Source: Larus michahellis (Eukaryota; Chordata; Aves; Charadriiformes; Laridae). From it: DNA of 64,000 nt. The position numbers and the translations under genes were made by a program. Where the stretch lies: the NCBI RefSeq assembly GCF_964199755.1, contig NC_133899.1, positions 1,798,001 to 1,862,000 on the forward strand. Direction: 5' to 3'. Below, piece after piece: positions 14,301 to 26,000 of this stretch. The notes below the pieces were generated by a model. The model did not search any database. It was given only the letters and a program-made list of their open reading frames with translations, and had not been told where the DNA came from. Within the stretch, counting starts at the first letter, position 1. Every line of letters starts with the position of its first letter.

Positions 14301-17300
14301 TGAACTCAGGAGGGTTGTCATTGATGTCCTCCAAGTAGATGACGGCTGTGGCGGTGGTGGTGAGCCCATCCCCGGACATGTCAGCTGCCTGCACCGTCAG
14401 GTTGTACACCCCCATGGTCTGCAAGAAAGGAGGGGGGTTGTGTGCTGAGCCCCTCCAGCCCCCCCCAGGAGCCCAGAGGTCCCCCAGCTGCTGGCCACCC
14501 ACCCTGTCCCCACGCCTGGGTCTGCTTATGGCTGGAGCTGTTTTTTCATCACCTGTGGGGGGTCTCTAGTTGCCCCCAGTCCTGGTGTTGCCCTGGCGCT
14601 GCCCATGCCCCCCATGCCCGCTACCTCACGGTCAAGGCCGGGCTGCGCGGTGCAGATCTCGCCGGTGGTGGCGTTGATGCTGAACATGCCGGCAGCGCCC
14701 TGCTCCAGGATGGAGTACCGCAGCGCCGCGTTGTCTGTGTCGGGGTCATCAGCATCGGTGGCATCCACTGTCATCACGCAAGTCCCTGTGGCCGCAGGAG
14801 TGCCCCGGTGGGTGCCAGCGTGGGGGCTGGCTTGGCCACCCCAGCCTCGGCCCCCCGGCTGGACCTACCTGGCTCAGCCCCCTCCACCACGTGCCCCGTG
14901 AAGACGTCCTGCCGGAAGAGCGGTCGGTTGTCGTTCTGGTCCACCACGATGATCTCCAGGTCAGTGGGGTCCTCCAGCGTCATGCCGCCCAGGTCCAGCG
15001 CGAAGGCTTTCAGCTGCGGGCACAGAGCGGGTGGGTCGGGACCCCAATGGGGGAGCTGGGGAGGGGGCTGCGGGCGGCTGGGCAGCATCATTACCCGGAA
15101 GCGGTCATTCTCCTCCCGGTCCAGCATGGCGTTGAGGAAGACTTTCCCGCTGAACTTGTCGATGGAGAAGATGCCCAGGGGCTCCTCGTCCACCCCGGGT
15201 CCCTTGATGCTGTAGATCACCCCCCCGGGCTGCTGCTTGTCTGACTTGATCTGCCCCAGGGAAAGCAGGGCTGGTGGTCCCGGGGCTGGGGGGGTCTGTC
15301 CCCTGCCTGGGCTCCCCCTCTGCCCTGACTCTCCCCCCATGCCACGTCCCCCTGCCCAAGGTGCCCCCCCACCCCACCGCCTGGAAAAGAGGGTGGGGGG
15401 GTTCCCTGCCTACCTGCACCAGGAGGTGGGGGATGCGTTTGTGGTTCTCCGAGACGCTGATGGGGGGGATCACCCAGGCCCTCTTCACCCGCCGCGGACT
15501 CTCGTGCTGCCGCCAGGCCTGGGGGCTGCCGGGGGCTGCGGCACCTGGCTGGGCTGAGCTGGCACCCTGTGGGGGGGGGACACGGTGCTGCCGGTGACCC
15601 TGAAACCTCCAGAGTGGGGTGCAATGATGGGGCAGGGCCTTGCACCTGGGATGGGTGCACGGTGCCGGGGTGCGCGGTGTCGGGGTACACAGCGCCGGGG
15701 TGCACGGTGCTGGGACCCCCTGACTGGGTTGGGTCTGGGGGAGCGGAGAGGCCACCCAGCTCCCCCAGGACCTTCGTGCTGGTGGTCCCCTGGCATCCTG
15801 GTGTGACGGTGACAGTCGCCCTGCCAGACTCACCAGGAAGGGGTGCGCCTGGGTACAGCCCCGTGCTACGGCTGGGACGTGCCCCACAGGACCCCTGGGG
15901 TGGGGACGAAGGTGTTGTGGCCCCACGTCACCGTCACCTCACCACGTGGATGTGGCAGCGAGGGCAGAAGGGTCAGGGCCAGGTTTGGGCAGCGTGGGTG
16001 TCCCGGCCGGGGCACAGAGCCAGGGTGCTGGGTGGGGAGAGGGAGCCAGGGGGGCTGGGATGGAACTGGGGGCTGAGGTGGGGAGATTAGGAACAGGGAC
16101 TCGGGGAGCAGGAGTTACGGGGGGGCTGCAGTGAGGGTCAGGGAGCTGTGGGGGCTAGGATGGGTTTAGGGGCTGTGAGGGACTGGGCTGGGGGTTATCA
16201 GGGAATTGGGTGGGTGGTAGGGGGGTCCGGAGCTGTGGGGAGCAGGTGTGGGGGTTGGGAGATGGGGGTTGGGAGGGCGGCAGGGAGCTGTGCATGCAGC
16301 CTAAACCCCCTCCCCCCGCCCCGGCCCCCGCACCAGCTCCATGCCACATTCCATGCGGGCTCACCCTCATCCTGGGCCCCAGGGACGCAGCTGTCCCCTC
16401 CCCGGGGAGGGAGCACATCTGGGCAGCACCCGCCATTGCACCCACATCTGCACCCACCCTGGCCGCACCGCTGGGTGCTGGGGTGCCCCGGGGTGCCCGG
16501 GTGGGGGGAGTGGGGCAGCGGGGATGGCTGTGCTCAGCAGGGGGGGGTTCCTGGGGATGGTGTGGGGCTGTGCCAGGGGATGTGGGGCGGGCTGTGTGCC
16601 AGACCCACGGGAGGGGCAGGACAAGGGGCTTGTTTTGAGGCCGTGATGGGAGCTGCCTGCGGCCTGCAGCTGTCCCTCTGCCCTCCCTGGAGAGACCCCC
16701 CCGCTTCCCTGGGAGGCCGCTGGAGCTCGGGGTGGATGGGGAGGGTTGTGGGGGGCAATGGGGGGTCCTGCTGCTGTCGGGAGGCTGCCCTGCGGGTCTC
16801 CTTGGGGTCCAGGCCAGAACCCGAGCAGCTCCATGTGGCTCAGGCCTGAGACTGCGGTGAGGGGCTCTGGGGGTACATGCACAGACGGGGGAGGTGCAAG
16901 GGGGTCTGGGACCGCAGCCAGGGTGGGAAAGGGGGGAGCGGGGTGGTTTTGAGCACCTAACCCTCCCCCAAATCCTATCTCCTGGTTCACAAACGCAGGC
17001 GGTGTGCCGGAGATGCAGGATCCCCCCTGCCGCCACCATCTGTGGGGTGGGAAATGCCCCAAGAGGGGCACCGAGCCCCCCGTCACCCCCATCCCCATCC
17101 CCGCTGCCCCCAGGGACATGCCTCCGCGGGGTCTGGGGTCCAACTGCCCCCCAGCACCGCATCCGGGCTCCCTATATCGGCTGGCCCTCCCAGAGCACGG
17201 AACTGGGGGGGGGGCCCGTCTCCATCCCCGTCCCCATCCCCGTCCCCATCCCTTCCCCGTCTCCCCGCGCCCCTTACCCGAGCGCAGAGGGGGGCGAGCA

Positions 17301-17328
17301 GGCAGGCGAGGAGGAGCGGGGGGCCCAT
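11334..17328 (-). CDS. CDH15: Cadherin-15 (M-cadherin), complete
   Basis: Fourteen coding exons, in transcript order: 17328-17278, 15566-15414, 15250-15095, 15013-14869, 14785-14625, 14418-14290, 14202-14017, 13945-13692, 13546-13404, 13322-13086, 13000-12761, 11990-11854, 11772-11617 and 11531-11334. All phases agree and give 781 residues, against about 814 in human. The protein is a calcium-dependent homophilic adhesion molecule of the myoblast and muscle plasma membrane. Landmarks are a signal peptide (1-17), a furin site RRVKR (42-46) before mature AWVIPPI, and five extracellular cadherin domains with LDRE, DxNDN and DADD calcium motifs. A transmembrane segment (about 598-623) follows, then the p120-binding GGGEEDQD motif and a C-terminal catenin-binding segment. 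The ATG sits in a strong GCCATGG context. The gene is tail-to-tail with SLC22A31. The domain sequence and synteny leave little doubt. Confidence 0.96.
11991..12760 (-). repeat. CDH15: CDH15 intron 12 with nested minisatellite
   Basis: Within this 770-nt intron a 52-bp unit containing GTGATGGGGGACATGAG is tandemly repeated, with matching points at 12267, 12319, 12371 and 12423. A larger block starting near 12158 recurs 270 bp later near 12428, so that the unit at 12267 reappears at 12537. The + strand is G-rich, so the pre-mRNA strand is C-rich. The exon boundaries on both sides are intact. Confidence 0.85.
15567..17277 (-). other. CDH15: CDH15 intron 1
   Basis: This is the largest CDH15 intron (1,711 nt), GC-rich. 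It contains a four-fold 15-bp repeat (15655-15714) and a short CATCCCCGTCCC-type repeat at 17221-17262 close to the first donor. No additional coding exon was recognised; the first and second exons join in phase 0. Confidence 0.75.
15655..15714. repeat. 15-bp tandem repeat, four copies
   Basis: Four consecutive 15-bp units of the form GTGCACGGTGCCGGG, differing at a few positions, lie in CDH15 intron 1. The units are diverged enough to be an old expansion. Confidence 0.75.
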
Positions 17329-17430
17329 GGCGGAGCGGGGCGCAATCCGGCCGCCAGCCCCGAGCCGTTCGCCGGCCCCGAGCTAAAATAACCGCGGGGC
17401 TGGCTGAGTGACAGCACATGTGCTGCCGAG
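17329..17430 (-). promoter_or_regulatory. CDH15: Proximal promoter of CDH15 with palindromic E-box
   Basis: Directly upstream of the CDH15 ATG lies an AT-rich TTATTTTAG element (minus strand, about 17391-17383) in otherwise very GC-rich DNA. It could act as a TATA-like element, which would place the start near 17360. Behind it lies a perfect 14-bp palindrome, CAGCACATGTGCTG, at 17412-17425 that contains a CANNTG E-box. CDH15 is known as a myogenic gene responsive to MyoD-family factors, so an E-box here is plausible. Binding is inferred only. Confidence 0.5.
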
Positions 17431-18420
17431 CGGGCCGGGCCCCCCCCGGCCGGGCAGCTGTCCCTGCCGCCCCCCCTCCCACCCCCGGCCGGCAGCCTGC
17501 ACCCCCTGCCCGGCGGGGGCCCGGTGGGGCGGGCGGCGGAGGGGGCCGGGCCGGCCGCGGGGGGATGCGGAGGGGCGCGGGGGGGGGTCCCCGCTGCCCG
17601 GGGCGGGGGGCCGGGGGTGCGCAGCCCCCGGGATAAGGCGGGCGGGAACGCGGCAGCTGTCGCCGGGCGCGCCCCGGGGATGCCGCGACGGGGCGGGCGG
17701 GGAAGGAGGGACCCGGCCCCGCTGCCCCCGCCGCGGCTGGGCCGGCACCGGCTCTGCCCGTCCCGTTCTGCCGCGTCCCCCGTCCGGGAGAGCGCCCCCG
17801 GCGCCCCCCCCGGTCCGCGCCCGGGCCCGGTGCCGGGGCCGCCTGCTCGGGCGGTGGGGCCAGGGCCGGTGCCGGTCGGGAGGGGGACGGCACCGACCCG
17901 CCGTGTCCCGGCCCCGGCGGCTTCCCACGGGGCGGAGCGGCCTCGGGCTGCTCCCGGAGCCCCTGCAAGGCCGCCGGCCCCGCTGTCCCGGTTCCCGGTG
18001 CCGCTCCCGGTGCTGCCCCCGACCACCGGGGCCAGTCCCGGTGCTGCCCCTCGACCCCTGCTGCCGCTCCTAGGGCTGCTCCCGATCACCGGGGGCGGTC
18101 CCGATGCTGCCCCCCATCCCCAGGGCCGGTCCCGGTGCTGCCCTCGATCCGCGGGGCCGGTCCCGGTGCTGCCCCCCGCGACCCCCGGTGCCGGTCCCGG
18201 CGGCGCGGCGACACAGCGGCACCAGGTGGCAGCATCGTCCCGGCCACCGGCCCCGACACCAGCGGTTCCCCCCGCCCGGGGAGCCGCAGCGGGGAGCGCC
18301 CTCCAACCGCCGGCGCGGGGTCCCCGGGGGTCCCGGCTGCAGCAGGGCTGGAAATCCGCCACCTCCTGCCCCCAGGCAGGGCGGAGTTGGGGGGCGGAAG
18401 GCTCCTCGCCCTCCCGGGGA
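17330..18420. promoter_or_regulatory. CDH15: CpG island at the 5' end of CDH15
   Basis: Very dense CpG sequence extends from CDH15 exon 1 about 1.1 kb upstream. Long open frames on both strands (for example 17274-18746 minus) are the expected result of stop-poor GC-rich DNA, not genes. The distal part holds an imperfect minisatellite at 17980-18200. Confidence 0.7.
17980..18200. repeat. GC-rich imperfect minisatellite in CpG island
   Basis: Five to six diverged units of roughly 33-40 bp share the core GGTCCCGGTGCTGCCCC with spacers such as GACCACCGGGGCC or GATCCGCGGGGCC. Unit boundaries are approximate. The array lies 650-870 bp upstream of the CDH15 start codon. Confidence 0.65.
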
Positions 18421-19919
18421 ACCAAGCCCTGGGCCTGGCAAGGGAATGTGTGGTGTTTGTGACACTGGTGGCATCGCCATGTCCCCACACGGCTGCTGTG
18501 GGCATCCCTGCCCGGCCAGCACCGCTCCCCTTCTTGGGAAAAAGTGCCCTTGGTGCCATCCCGGTGTGGGAATCGTTTGGAGCGTGGTTCAAGGCGTGGA
18601 GCGCTGAGACGAGGGTAGGGCACAAGGCATGGGAAAAGGGCCAAGGGACACAAGACATGGGATGCAGGATGTCTTCTGTCCGTCCCCAGAAGCTGAGCGG
18701 TGGTGGCAGGGGTGTCGGCATCCCCAGGGACAGCGGGAGGGGACACAGAGCCGCGCCATGAGTGGGTGAGTGTCAGGCGCTGGTCACCCGTGGTGTGGCT
18801 GGGCCCCGGTGCGGGCAGCGGCGCTCACTTGCCCGTCTGTCTGTCTGATCCCATCCATCCTCCCCACTCGCCCTGTCACCCCACATCAGTGTCATGGCAG
18901 CGACCTGCCCCGCCGGCGCTGGCCGGGGGTCCTGGCAGCTGCCCCTGACCCTAACGCGCCGTGGCAGCGGGGCGGCCGAGCAGATGTTCCCTGCCATCGG
19001 CACCGCGGCGTGGGGATGCGGGGGTGGCAGATGTGACGGGCTCTGACAAGGTGCCAGTCCCCGGTCATGGTGCCGGTGCTGCCGGCCATGGGAGCTGCCT
19101 GGTGCCCATGGCATGGCTCTGGCTGCGGCACGGCAGCAGGACCCCCGCCCCCCAGACCTCCAGCCCTGCACTGCCACCCCCTGCCCCTCTCCCCCTGCAA
19201 ACTGGGGCTCCCACTGGGGTGAAGGGATTTGGGATCCCACAGATGCTGGGTACAAACAGGACCAGCCCAGGCTTACGACCCCCCACCCCCCCTGCTTGCT
19301 GTGCCGGGTCAAAGAAGAGGTCACCCTATTTTGGAGGGGCCATATCTCCCCCTCCCAGCTGACACCCTCTGCTCTGCCCAGGCCAGTGCAAGAGCTGCGG
19401 GTGTTGGGACCAGTTGTGCCCCCCACCGTGGATATTGGGACCAGTCATGTCCCTAATATGGGTGCAGTGGGACCAGTCCTGGCCCCAGTGCAGTGACTGG
19501 GGGGGGGTCTGGGCAGTGCCCCGTCCCCACCGTGCCCAGTGATGGAGACAGGGAGCATCAGGAGCGCAGAGCCGAGCAGCGAAGTGCCAAATGCCGGCGC
19601 AGCAGCCATAAAGCCACCAGAGCTTCGTCTTTTTTTGTTTTTTTTTTTTTTTTATATGGCAATAAAAGATAATGTCAGCTATAAAGCGCGAGAGCAGGTC
19701 CCAGCGCGCCCAGCCGCCCGCTGAGCCCGGGGCAGGGGTGAGCTGTTGGGAGCAGCTGGGGGGGGGCACGGAGGTGAGGGCGGCCCCCAGCTCCCTGGGG
19801 ACACCCCAGCAAGGAGGTACCTTGCTTGGGACGAGGGGCTTCCCGGTGGGCTGCGGACAGGGGGACGCCGCAGCGGGGCAGGGGACGCTGCGGGATGGCC
19901 AGTATCGGTGGCGGGGCCG

Positions 19920-20110
19920 GCGTTAGAGCCGACGCATTAAAGATGCTACTTCGGGTTGTTGTTGTTGTTGTTTTAATGGTTTTATTGCGCGATGCCGGGG
20001 ATGGGCCTGGCAGGCCTTAATGAAGGAGATTGATGGCTTAATAGCCTGCAGCCATTACGGGGTAATTGAATGGTTGTGTACATATGATCAGACCGTCGAT
20101 GCGGACGTGG
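19920..20110. promoter_or_regulatory. Candidate non-coding regulatory island
   Basis: A sharply AT-richer block in GC-rich intergenic DNA contains several homeodomain-type cores: TTAATG at 20008, TTAATAG at 20038, CCATTAC at 20053 and GTAATTG at 20061. The density of TAAT cores and the clean base-composition edges suggest constraint. Conservation was not testable here. Confidence 0.3.
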
Positions 20111-20619
20111 CTCGCAAGTGAAGCGCCTGGAGCCGCGGGGGGGACGTGTGCAGCCCCCCCACCCCCCATGCCCCAGACGGATGCAGCATGGGGGAGCAGA
20201 GCCCATGTCCCCGGGGACCCCCGTCCATCCCTGAGGTCCAGTCTGTGTTGGTGTCCCGGGTCTCATCCAGCAGTGAGGGGATGGAGCAGGTCTCCAGGTT
20301 CATCCAGTGGCATCGAGTGACCAAAACCCATCTCCGGCCAGCTCAGCTCCTGGCCTGGGCTTTGGGGCATTGAGACCAGGTGCTTTAATGAGGCTTTTAA
20401 TTAACAGGTCCCATTTACAGGGATGAAGAGTGGTGGGGGAGTAGAGGTGGGAGCCGTGGGGGTCCAGCATGGATGGCAGCTCCAAACCTGGCTGCAGCTG
20501 CGGCCACCGGCACCCCAAGGCTGCGCCGCCGACCACCCTCCCTGCGAAAGCCACCACCGAGGAGAAAACCCGGCAGAGTCACAGCCGGGTCCCCGTGCCG
20601 AGGTGTGAGTCAAACTACT

Positions 20620-20930
20620 CATTTTAGTGTGTGACAACCAGGTGTTTTACAGTATTTGCTACCTGTGATCATCCATCAAAGCAATCGATAGCGTTCCTGC
20701 AGAGTTTTATTAATGATCTTGTCACCGGGCTGGTGCTGGGTGCCTGGGGTTGTCGAGAATGATAGATCATTAAGAGCTTTTGCTGCTATTTATTCTCCAG
20801 TGACCTTGTCTCTCTCCATTGTTGCTTGCTTAAGAGTTATGAATGTGAGACATGATAATTTGATATTGATCTATTTGGTAAGTTAAAAAATTTACTGCAT
20901 CGTTGATGTTTTAACAAAGGATCTGCTCGG
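20620..20930. promoter_or_regulatory. Candidate non-coding regulatory island
   Basis: About 300 bp of AT-rich, non-repetitive sequence with no ORF. It includes the inverted repeat AATGATAGATCATT at 20758-20771, further TAAT/ATTA cores, and an ATCGATAG motif near 20687. It looks like a conserved element by composition only. Confidence 0.3.
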
Positions 20931-21784
20931 TCCCTCCTGCAGACCGGTGAGAGCCGCCGGTGCTCGGCCCTGCACGCCGCGGCGAGGGGGCAAGCCATGC
21001 ACCGTGCCGGCGTGTCCGTGTGCCCGCCCGGCCTGGGATGGTGAGAGGTGGCTGGGTGAGCTCTGTGTGGTCCCTGCTGTCCCCTGCAGGGCCCTTTCCC
21101 AACTCCTTCTGAGCTCGGGGTACGGAAATCCAGGTGCTGGCAGCGCCCTGGGAGATGCTGGGGTGGGCAGGACGCAGGGAGGGACAGAGCGGGCGCACGG
21201 CTGGACCCGTCCCCGCAGGTGGGGTGGGATGGAGGGGCTGCGGCGGAGGAAGCCTGTCCCCATTCCTGTCCCCTTTCCTGTCCCTTCTCTAGTCCCCGTC
21301 CCATCCCGGCTCTCTCTGCCCAGCGCCACGTGCCTGCCAGCTGTCCCCGAGATCTCCTCTCCACGTTCACTAATTGTCCTCCCCGATATTTGGGGCTCCG
21401 CTGACCTTAACAAAGGTATTTGATGGAATTACTTGTGCTCCCCATTCCTCTTGCCCTCGCTGCTCCCATCAGCTGGCAGGGAAACCTGGAGCTCCCTGTA
21501 ACCCCCTTGGCACCCGCCAGGACCGGACCAGCATCCCACTGCCACGCTGCCTCCCAGTGCACTGTCCCCACACCGGGGACGGACCCACCGGGCCGGGAGC
21601 TGCAGGGCACGACCGCCATCCGCCCCCCCCCGGTGTTACCAATGCCCATCGCCCACAGCCGCGTGGCCGGCAGCTCACGCATGAAGTCAAACAGGGACGA
21701 AAAAAAATCCGTTTATGAAGGTAGGGTTTATCGATAGCGCCTGTCCTCCGGGAAATCGATGACCTTCAGACATGGGGGCTGGTG

Positions 21785-21813
<29 letters not shown>
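21785..21813. repeat. (CA)n microsatellite
   Basis: Fourteen uninterrupted CA dinucleotides followed by a degenerate CACACACG. It is a standard simple repeat and probably length-polymorphic. Confidence 0.95.
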
Positions 21814-21815
<2 letters not shown>

Positions 21816-22799
21816 AGCACACACGCAATATAATTCATGCTGCATCTGCTCCCCGCTGCCTCCCACTCCCCGCTCCATCTCTGCCCCCACCCCATGCTGG
21901 ACCATGTGCCCAGCGTGGCTTGCACCCCTTACCACGCTGTGGCCATGGCCAAAAACAGGGCCCACCTCCAGCACCTGCGCGTCCCCGCTGTTCCTCCCCG
22001 TCTCCCTGGGATCGCTGCAATTATTGCGATGCTTCATGGCTCTCCTACCACCGAGGTCACGGCAAGCCCCCGGCAGCCAGCCTTGGCCCTTCCTCCCGTG
22101 TCTCTCCCACTCCGTTACGGGTGTCGCAGGTGGAGGAGCGCTCCCCGGCATCAGGCAGGGCAGTGGAGGTCTGTCCTGGTGGTGCTGGCACCCCTGCCAT
22201 CGCTCCACGCCAGCACCCCTGCCATCGCTCCGTGCTGGTGGAGGGAGCACCCTGGGAGTCGGGGGAGATGCACTGGGCTGGTAAGCACAGGCAGTATTTA
22301 TTTGTGATTTTTCTATTTATTCTTCACTTCCGCTGGGAAAAGGGAGGCGGCGTTTGGCGGAGCAGGCTCACAGCAGGTTATGGGGCACCCCAGGGCGACC
22401 TGGATCCCACCGGGGAGGGGATCCGCTTGCTCTCTCAGACGCTCCCTTTCTATAAACCAAACTATGGGGAATGTCGCTGAGTCCCCGGGAACGGGTAGAG
22501 AGGGCGCAAAATTACCAGGCATCCCCGCAGCTGGCCAAAGACAGGGGTTTAATCCACAGAGGAGTTTCATCTGGCGATGAGTTGCACGTGTCCTGAGGAA
22601 GAGCTGTAACGGGAACGGGGATGAGCATCCAGAGAGGCAGACGGAGATGGGGGCAATCCCCGAAGCATGGGATGAACCCCCGCAGCGTTCATCCCCCGCT
22701 TCCCTTCCAGACCCAGGACCGCCCTGAGCCTTCTGCCAACAGCTCCTGCTCAAGGAAGGCGGCCCCGCAGCTCCGGCTCAGTTCAGCCGAGGAGGAGAC

Positions 22800-22970
22800 C
22801 ACGTGGGATGAATTTTACTGGACTTTATTCACGGACCAGACTGCAGTGAGTCCAGACCTGCCACTGCTAATCACCGCTGGTACCTCGTCAGTGCTGTTGT
22901 AGGGGGAGAATGGACACGGTGGAGGAACAAACACCCCCCTGGGCTCCTGGTCCTGGCCTGAAGCCGTGCT
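22800..22970 (-). other. ACSF3: ACSF3 3' untranslated region
   Basis: A short inferred 3'UTR runs from the stop codon to just beyond the AATAAA at 22829-22824. Longer forms could use TTTATT motifs near 22295-22320. No other element is visible. Confidence 0.55.
22824..22829 (-). terminator. ACSF3: Probable poly(A) signal of ACSF3
   Basis: TTTATT on the + strand gives AATAAA on the minus strand, 142 nt after the ACSF3 stop codon. It is the first canonical signal after the stop. Confidence 0.65.
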
Positions 22971-23088
22971 CTAGGCTGGGTAAAAGCGCTGCAGAAGCTC
23001 CTTCTTGTTGACTTTTCCCATCTGGTTGCGCGGGATCTCCTCCACCACGATCAGCTCGGTCGGGATGGTGTATGGTGCCATGGTCTCC
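22971..23088 (-). CDS. ACSF3: ACSF3 last coding exon
   Basis: This 118-nt exon completes a split arginine codon, then encodes [17 protein letters not shown] and the A10 segment [15 protein letters not shown], ending FYPA and a TAG stop. The acceptor on the minus strand is TTGCAG. The lysine in QMGKV matches the invariant catalytic lysine of acyl-adenylate-forming enzymes. Confidence 0.95.
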
Positions 23089-26000
23089 CTGCAACGCAGA
23101 AGCGCGCGGGCCGTTAGGGCCAACAGCCCGGCGCTCCCAGCCCCTCCGTCCTACAGAGCCTGTCCCGAGACCCCGCAAACTGGGCGGGGGGGACAGATTC
23201 ACTCCAGGGCTCTGCATCCTGCAGCCCATCGTGGTGTACAACCGAGCCGCCCCAGCCGTGGCTCTCCGGGCAGGTGGTTTTGGTTGCCCTGGAGGACCAT
23301 GTCCTGGCTCTCTCCCAAGGGCTCAACGGGATCCCAGGGGAGCGGTGGGTCTGAGCGGTCGCACCCGTCACTGGTCACGCGTTTCTGTGCCGCAGAAGAG
23401 GGGGGCTGGAGAGCGGCCCCTCCACAGGGTGAGATGTCCTGGGAGCACCCACAGCCCTAACGGCCCCCGTCAGCCCCACCTGGTCCCTCACCTACACCCC
23501 AGGAGCCCATTTAGGCTCAGCCCAGCATCCCAGCTCCCTCCTGAGCTGTGCCTGCCCCCAGCCTGTCTCTGCTGGGACTTCAGCCCTGTGCCGCCAGCAG
23601 CTCGTCCCTGGAGGGACCCCTTGGAGGTGTGGATCTCGTTTCCAGCCCCGTCCTCGACCCTGTCTCCTACGAGGACTTCGGTCCCACACCTTAGTTCGTC
23701 TCTGCCCCTGTTTTGCTCCTGCCTGTACTCCCTGGACCCGGCTCATGGCTCGCTGTGTTTGGGGCTGCCCATGGACCTTGTCACCGCTCCCCGGCTCTGC
23801 CGCCACGCTCAGCCCCGTCGGTGAGGACACTGCCTGCGCTGGGTCACCCTCGACTGGGTCCCCTGCCCTTCGGGGGCAGCCAGCCCTGCCACGCAGCACC
23901 CTGCCAGCACCCCGGAACACCAGCCCACCCCTCGGGAGGGGGCACGGAGAGCCTTCAGTAAGCGAGCCAGCGGCAGAGCCCCCTGATGCGGGCTTGTCGG
24001 TCCTCCTTAGAGACGGGAGGGGGAGAAGAGCGCGGTGGTGTGATGGATGCTGGACCCCCAACATGTCCCAGTGCCAGTCCCCGAGGACCACAGGTGGGCC
24101 GCCTCCCCGGGAGCGTACCGGTGACTTGCCAGTGACTCACACCGGCCCGCGGGGGGGTCTTCCCACTGCGGGAGGGAGTCTGAGCGCCGAGCATCGTGCC
24201 CATGCCCTTTGCAGAGCGCCGGTGGGGGGGCTCTCCTGCCTTCTGCTGCCTGTGTGTCACCAACCTGGGGCCGTGCCCAGCTCCAGCAGCATCCTGGCAC
24301 TGACTCTAATGCGAGATGCCAAGTCTGCTGAGCCCTTCAACCATCGCCCGGCCCTCCTCCCCCCGCCACCCCCCGCCACCAGCACCCCCTGCCATATGGA
24401 TGCCTCTAACTCGGGATGGCGCCTGTCGCTGGGAAGCAGAATTGGAGGCGAAAGCCGCAAAATGAATCACTCTGAAGAGGGACATGTGTCTCCTGCCAGG
24501 GTGTGCGAGAAAAAGGGCCAAACGAATGTAAGTGACATAAAAAATAAAGGGGAGAGACAGGGCGAGAGGCAGAGGGGGCGGCGGGGGGGCCAGAGCTGTG
24601 CCTGGAGCTGGGCAGGGAGCAGCGGTCCCGGAGGAGCCCGGCCGGCCTCGCCGATCCTCCGAGGGCTTTTGTGTCAAGGGCTCCTGCCCTCGCTCTGCGC
24701 GGGCAGAACAGCATCGCATCTGCCCACAGAGCTGGGGACGGCGGCGGGAAGAGAGGTGCAGGGACACGGGGGGACACCCTGGGAAGGGGCCGTGCAGGGG
24801 AGCACACGGGGGGTGAGCGCAGCCCCCTGCCCTGCGCCAGGCAGCCCCTGGGTGACTCCCGAAGCAGAGTGGCTGGCAGAAAAAGGGATCTGCTGGGGTC
24901 GCCGATGTCCCTGCCAGGAGGCTTAGGGACGAGGAACCACCACACAGTATGGTGAAGATCCCTCCTGCCCCGCTCTCCATCCCTCCTGCCCCATGCTGAG
25001 GCCACGGAGGGTCCTGGATGGAGAACCCCAGAGCACCAGACCCTGTACTGACCCGGACAGGCTGAGCCTGGCCAGGAAGGGACATCTCCGCTTGCGAGAG
25101 GCCATCAGTAAAATCAAACAAAAGCTGCTGGCGGCCGTGGGCTGCCCTGGAAGGAGCAGGAGTCCCAGACGCCCGGCAGCCAGAGGGTTAATGCGTGCAC
25201 AGCAGCGGGAGGGACACCCTGGCAAGGTGTTGGTCCCCCTGCCCCAGCAGCCACCTTTGTGGGTTTGGTTTCTTTGTTTGCTTCTCTTCCCCCACTAGGT
25301 AAGGGTTTAATCAGAGCCGCAGCCGGGCAGCTAGCATCTTCCTTGCATTTGCTAAATCGCGGTCCCCCAACTGTGATTTTTGCAGATCCAGGGGAAATCT
25401 TTAATTGGCTGCTGCGCAGCCCCTGATGAAACAAGTGCTCCCGCCGCTTGCAAAATAGCGCCAGCCTCGCCAAAAATACCCGCCGCCCGAAGGAGGGAGT
25501 TGCCAGGAAAAGAAAGAATCTGCTATTAAATATTTCGCTAATGGAGTATTAGTGATGAACCTGGTGGCTCTGCTTCCTGGCTCCCGCCTGCTTACGCTCC
25601 CATGGCTGATGCCTGAAACCCGGGCACTGGCTGCTCCCTGATTTGAATGAGGACACGCAGGTTTCCCTGCGGAAACCTCGCAGGATGGCAGGTGGCTGCT
25701 CTGTGCCACGCTCACTGGTACCACGGTGACGCCGTGCAAGGCCCCACGAGCTCTGGCGTGTGTCCCCCCTCATCTCCGAACCCCACGGGAGAGGTCTCTG
25801 GGACCAACTGGGACTGGGCTGGAGTGGCTTCCAGGCAAGCAAGGAGCGATCGCACCGGGGAAAAGCTGAGCAAATGTTCTTGCTGCCGAGAAAACATGAA
25901 GCTTCCCCTGCCCTGGTGCTTGCTCTGTGCTGTGCTTTCCGCCGGTGGCTGGGCTCGGGGCTGCCGGCATCATCGCTGGCTGCCGGGAGCTCCTGCCGGG

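Larger units (their letters stand above)
18420..22800. other. Intergenic, CDH15 to ACSF3
   Basis: No gene was recognised. The GC-rich background is broken by AT-rich islands at 19920-20110 and 20620-20930. Simple repeats are a T-rich run at 19629-19653, (GTT)n at 19957-19973, (CA)n at 21785-21813 and a 24-bp direct duplication around 22190-22236. Several TTTATT motifs near 22295-22320 could act as alternative ACSF3 poly(A) signals on the minus strand. Confidence 0.5.

Noticed and set aside
17383-17392. MEF2 site upstream of CDH15
   Set aside because: CTAAAATAAC does not fit the ten-base MEF2 consensus (the spacing is one base short), so I kept only the TATA-like description.
17274-18746. 490-codon minus-strand frame and overlapping + frames in the CpG island
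   Set aside because: Stop-poor, CpG-rich DNA; low-complexity Pro/Gly/Arg composition and no domain. It overlaps CDH15 exon 1 in a different frame.
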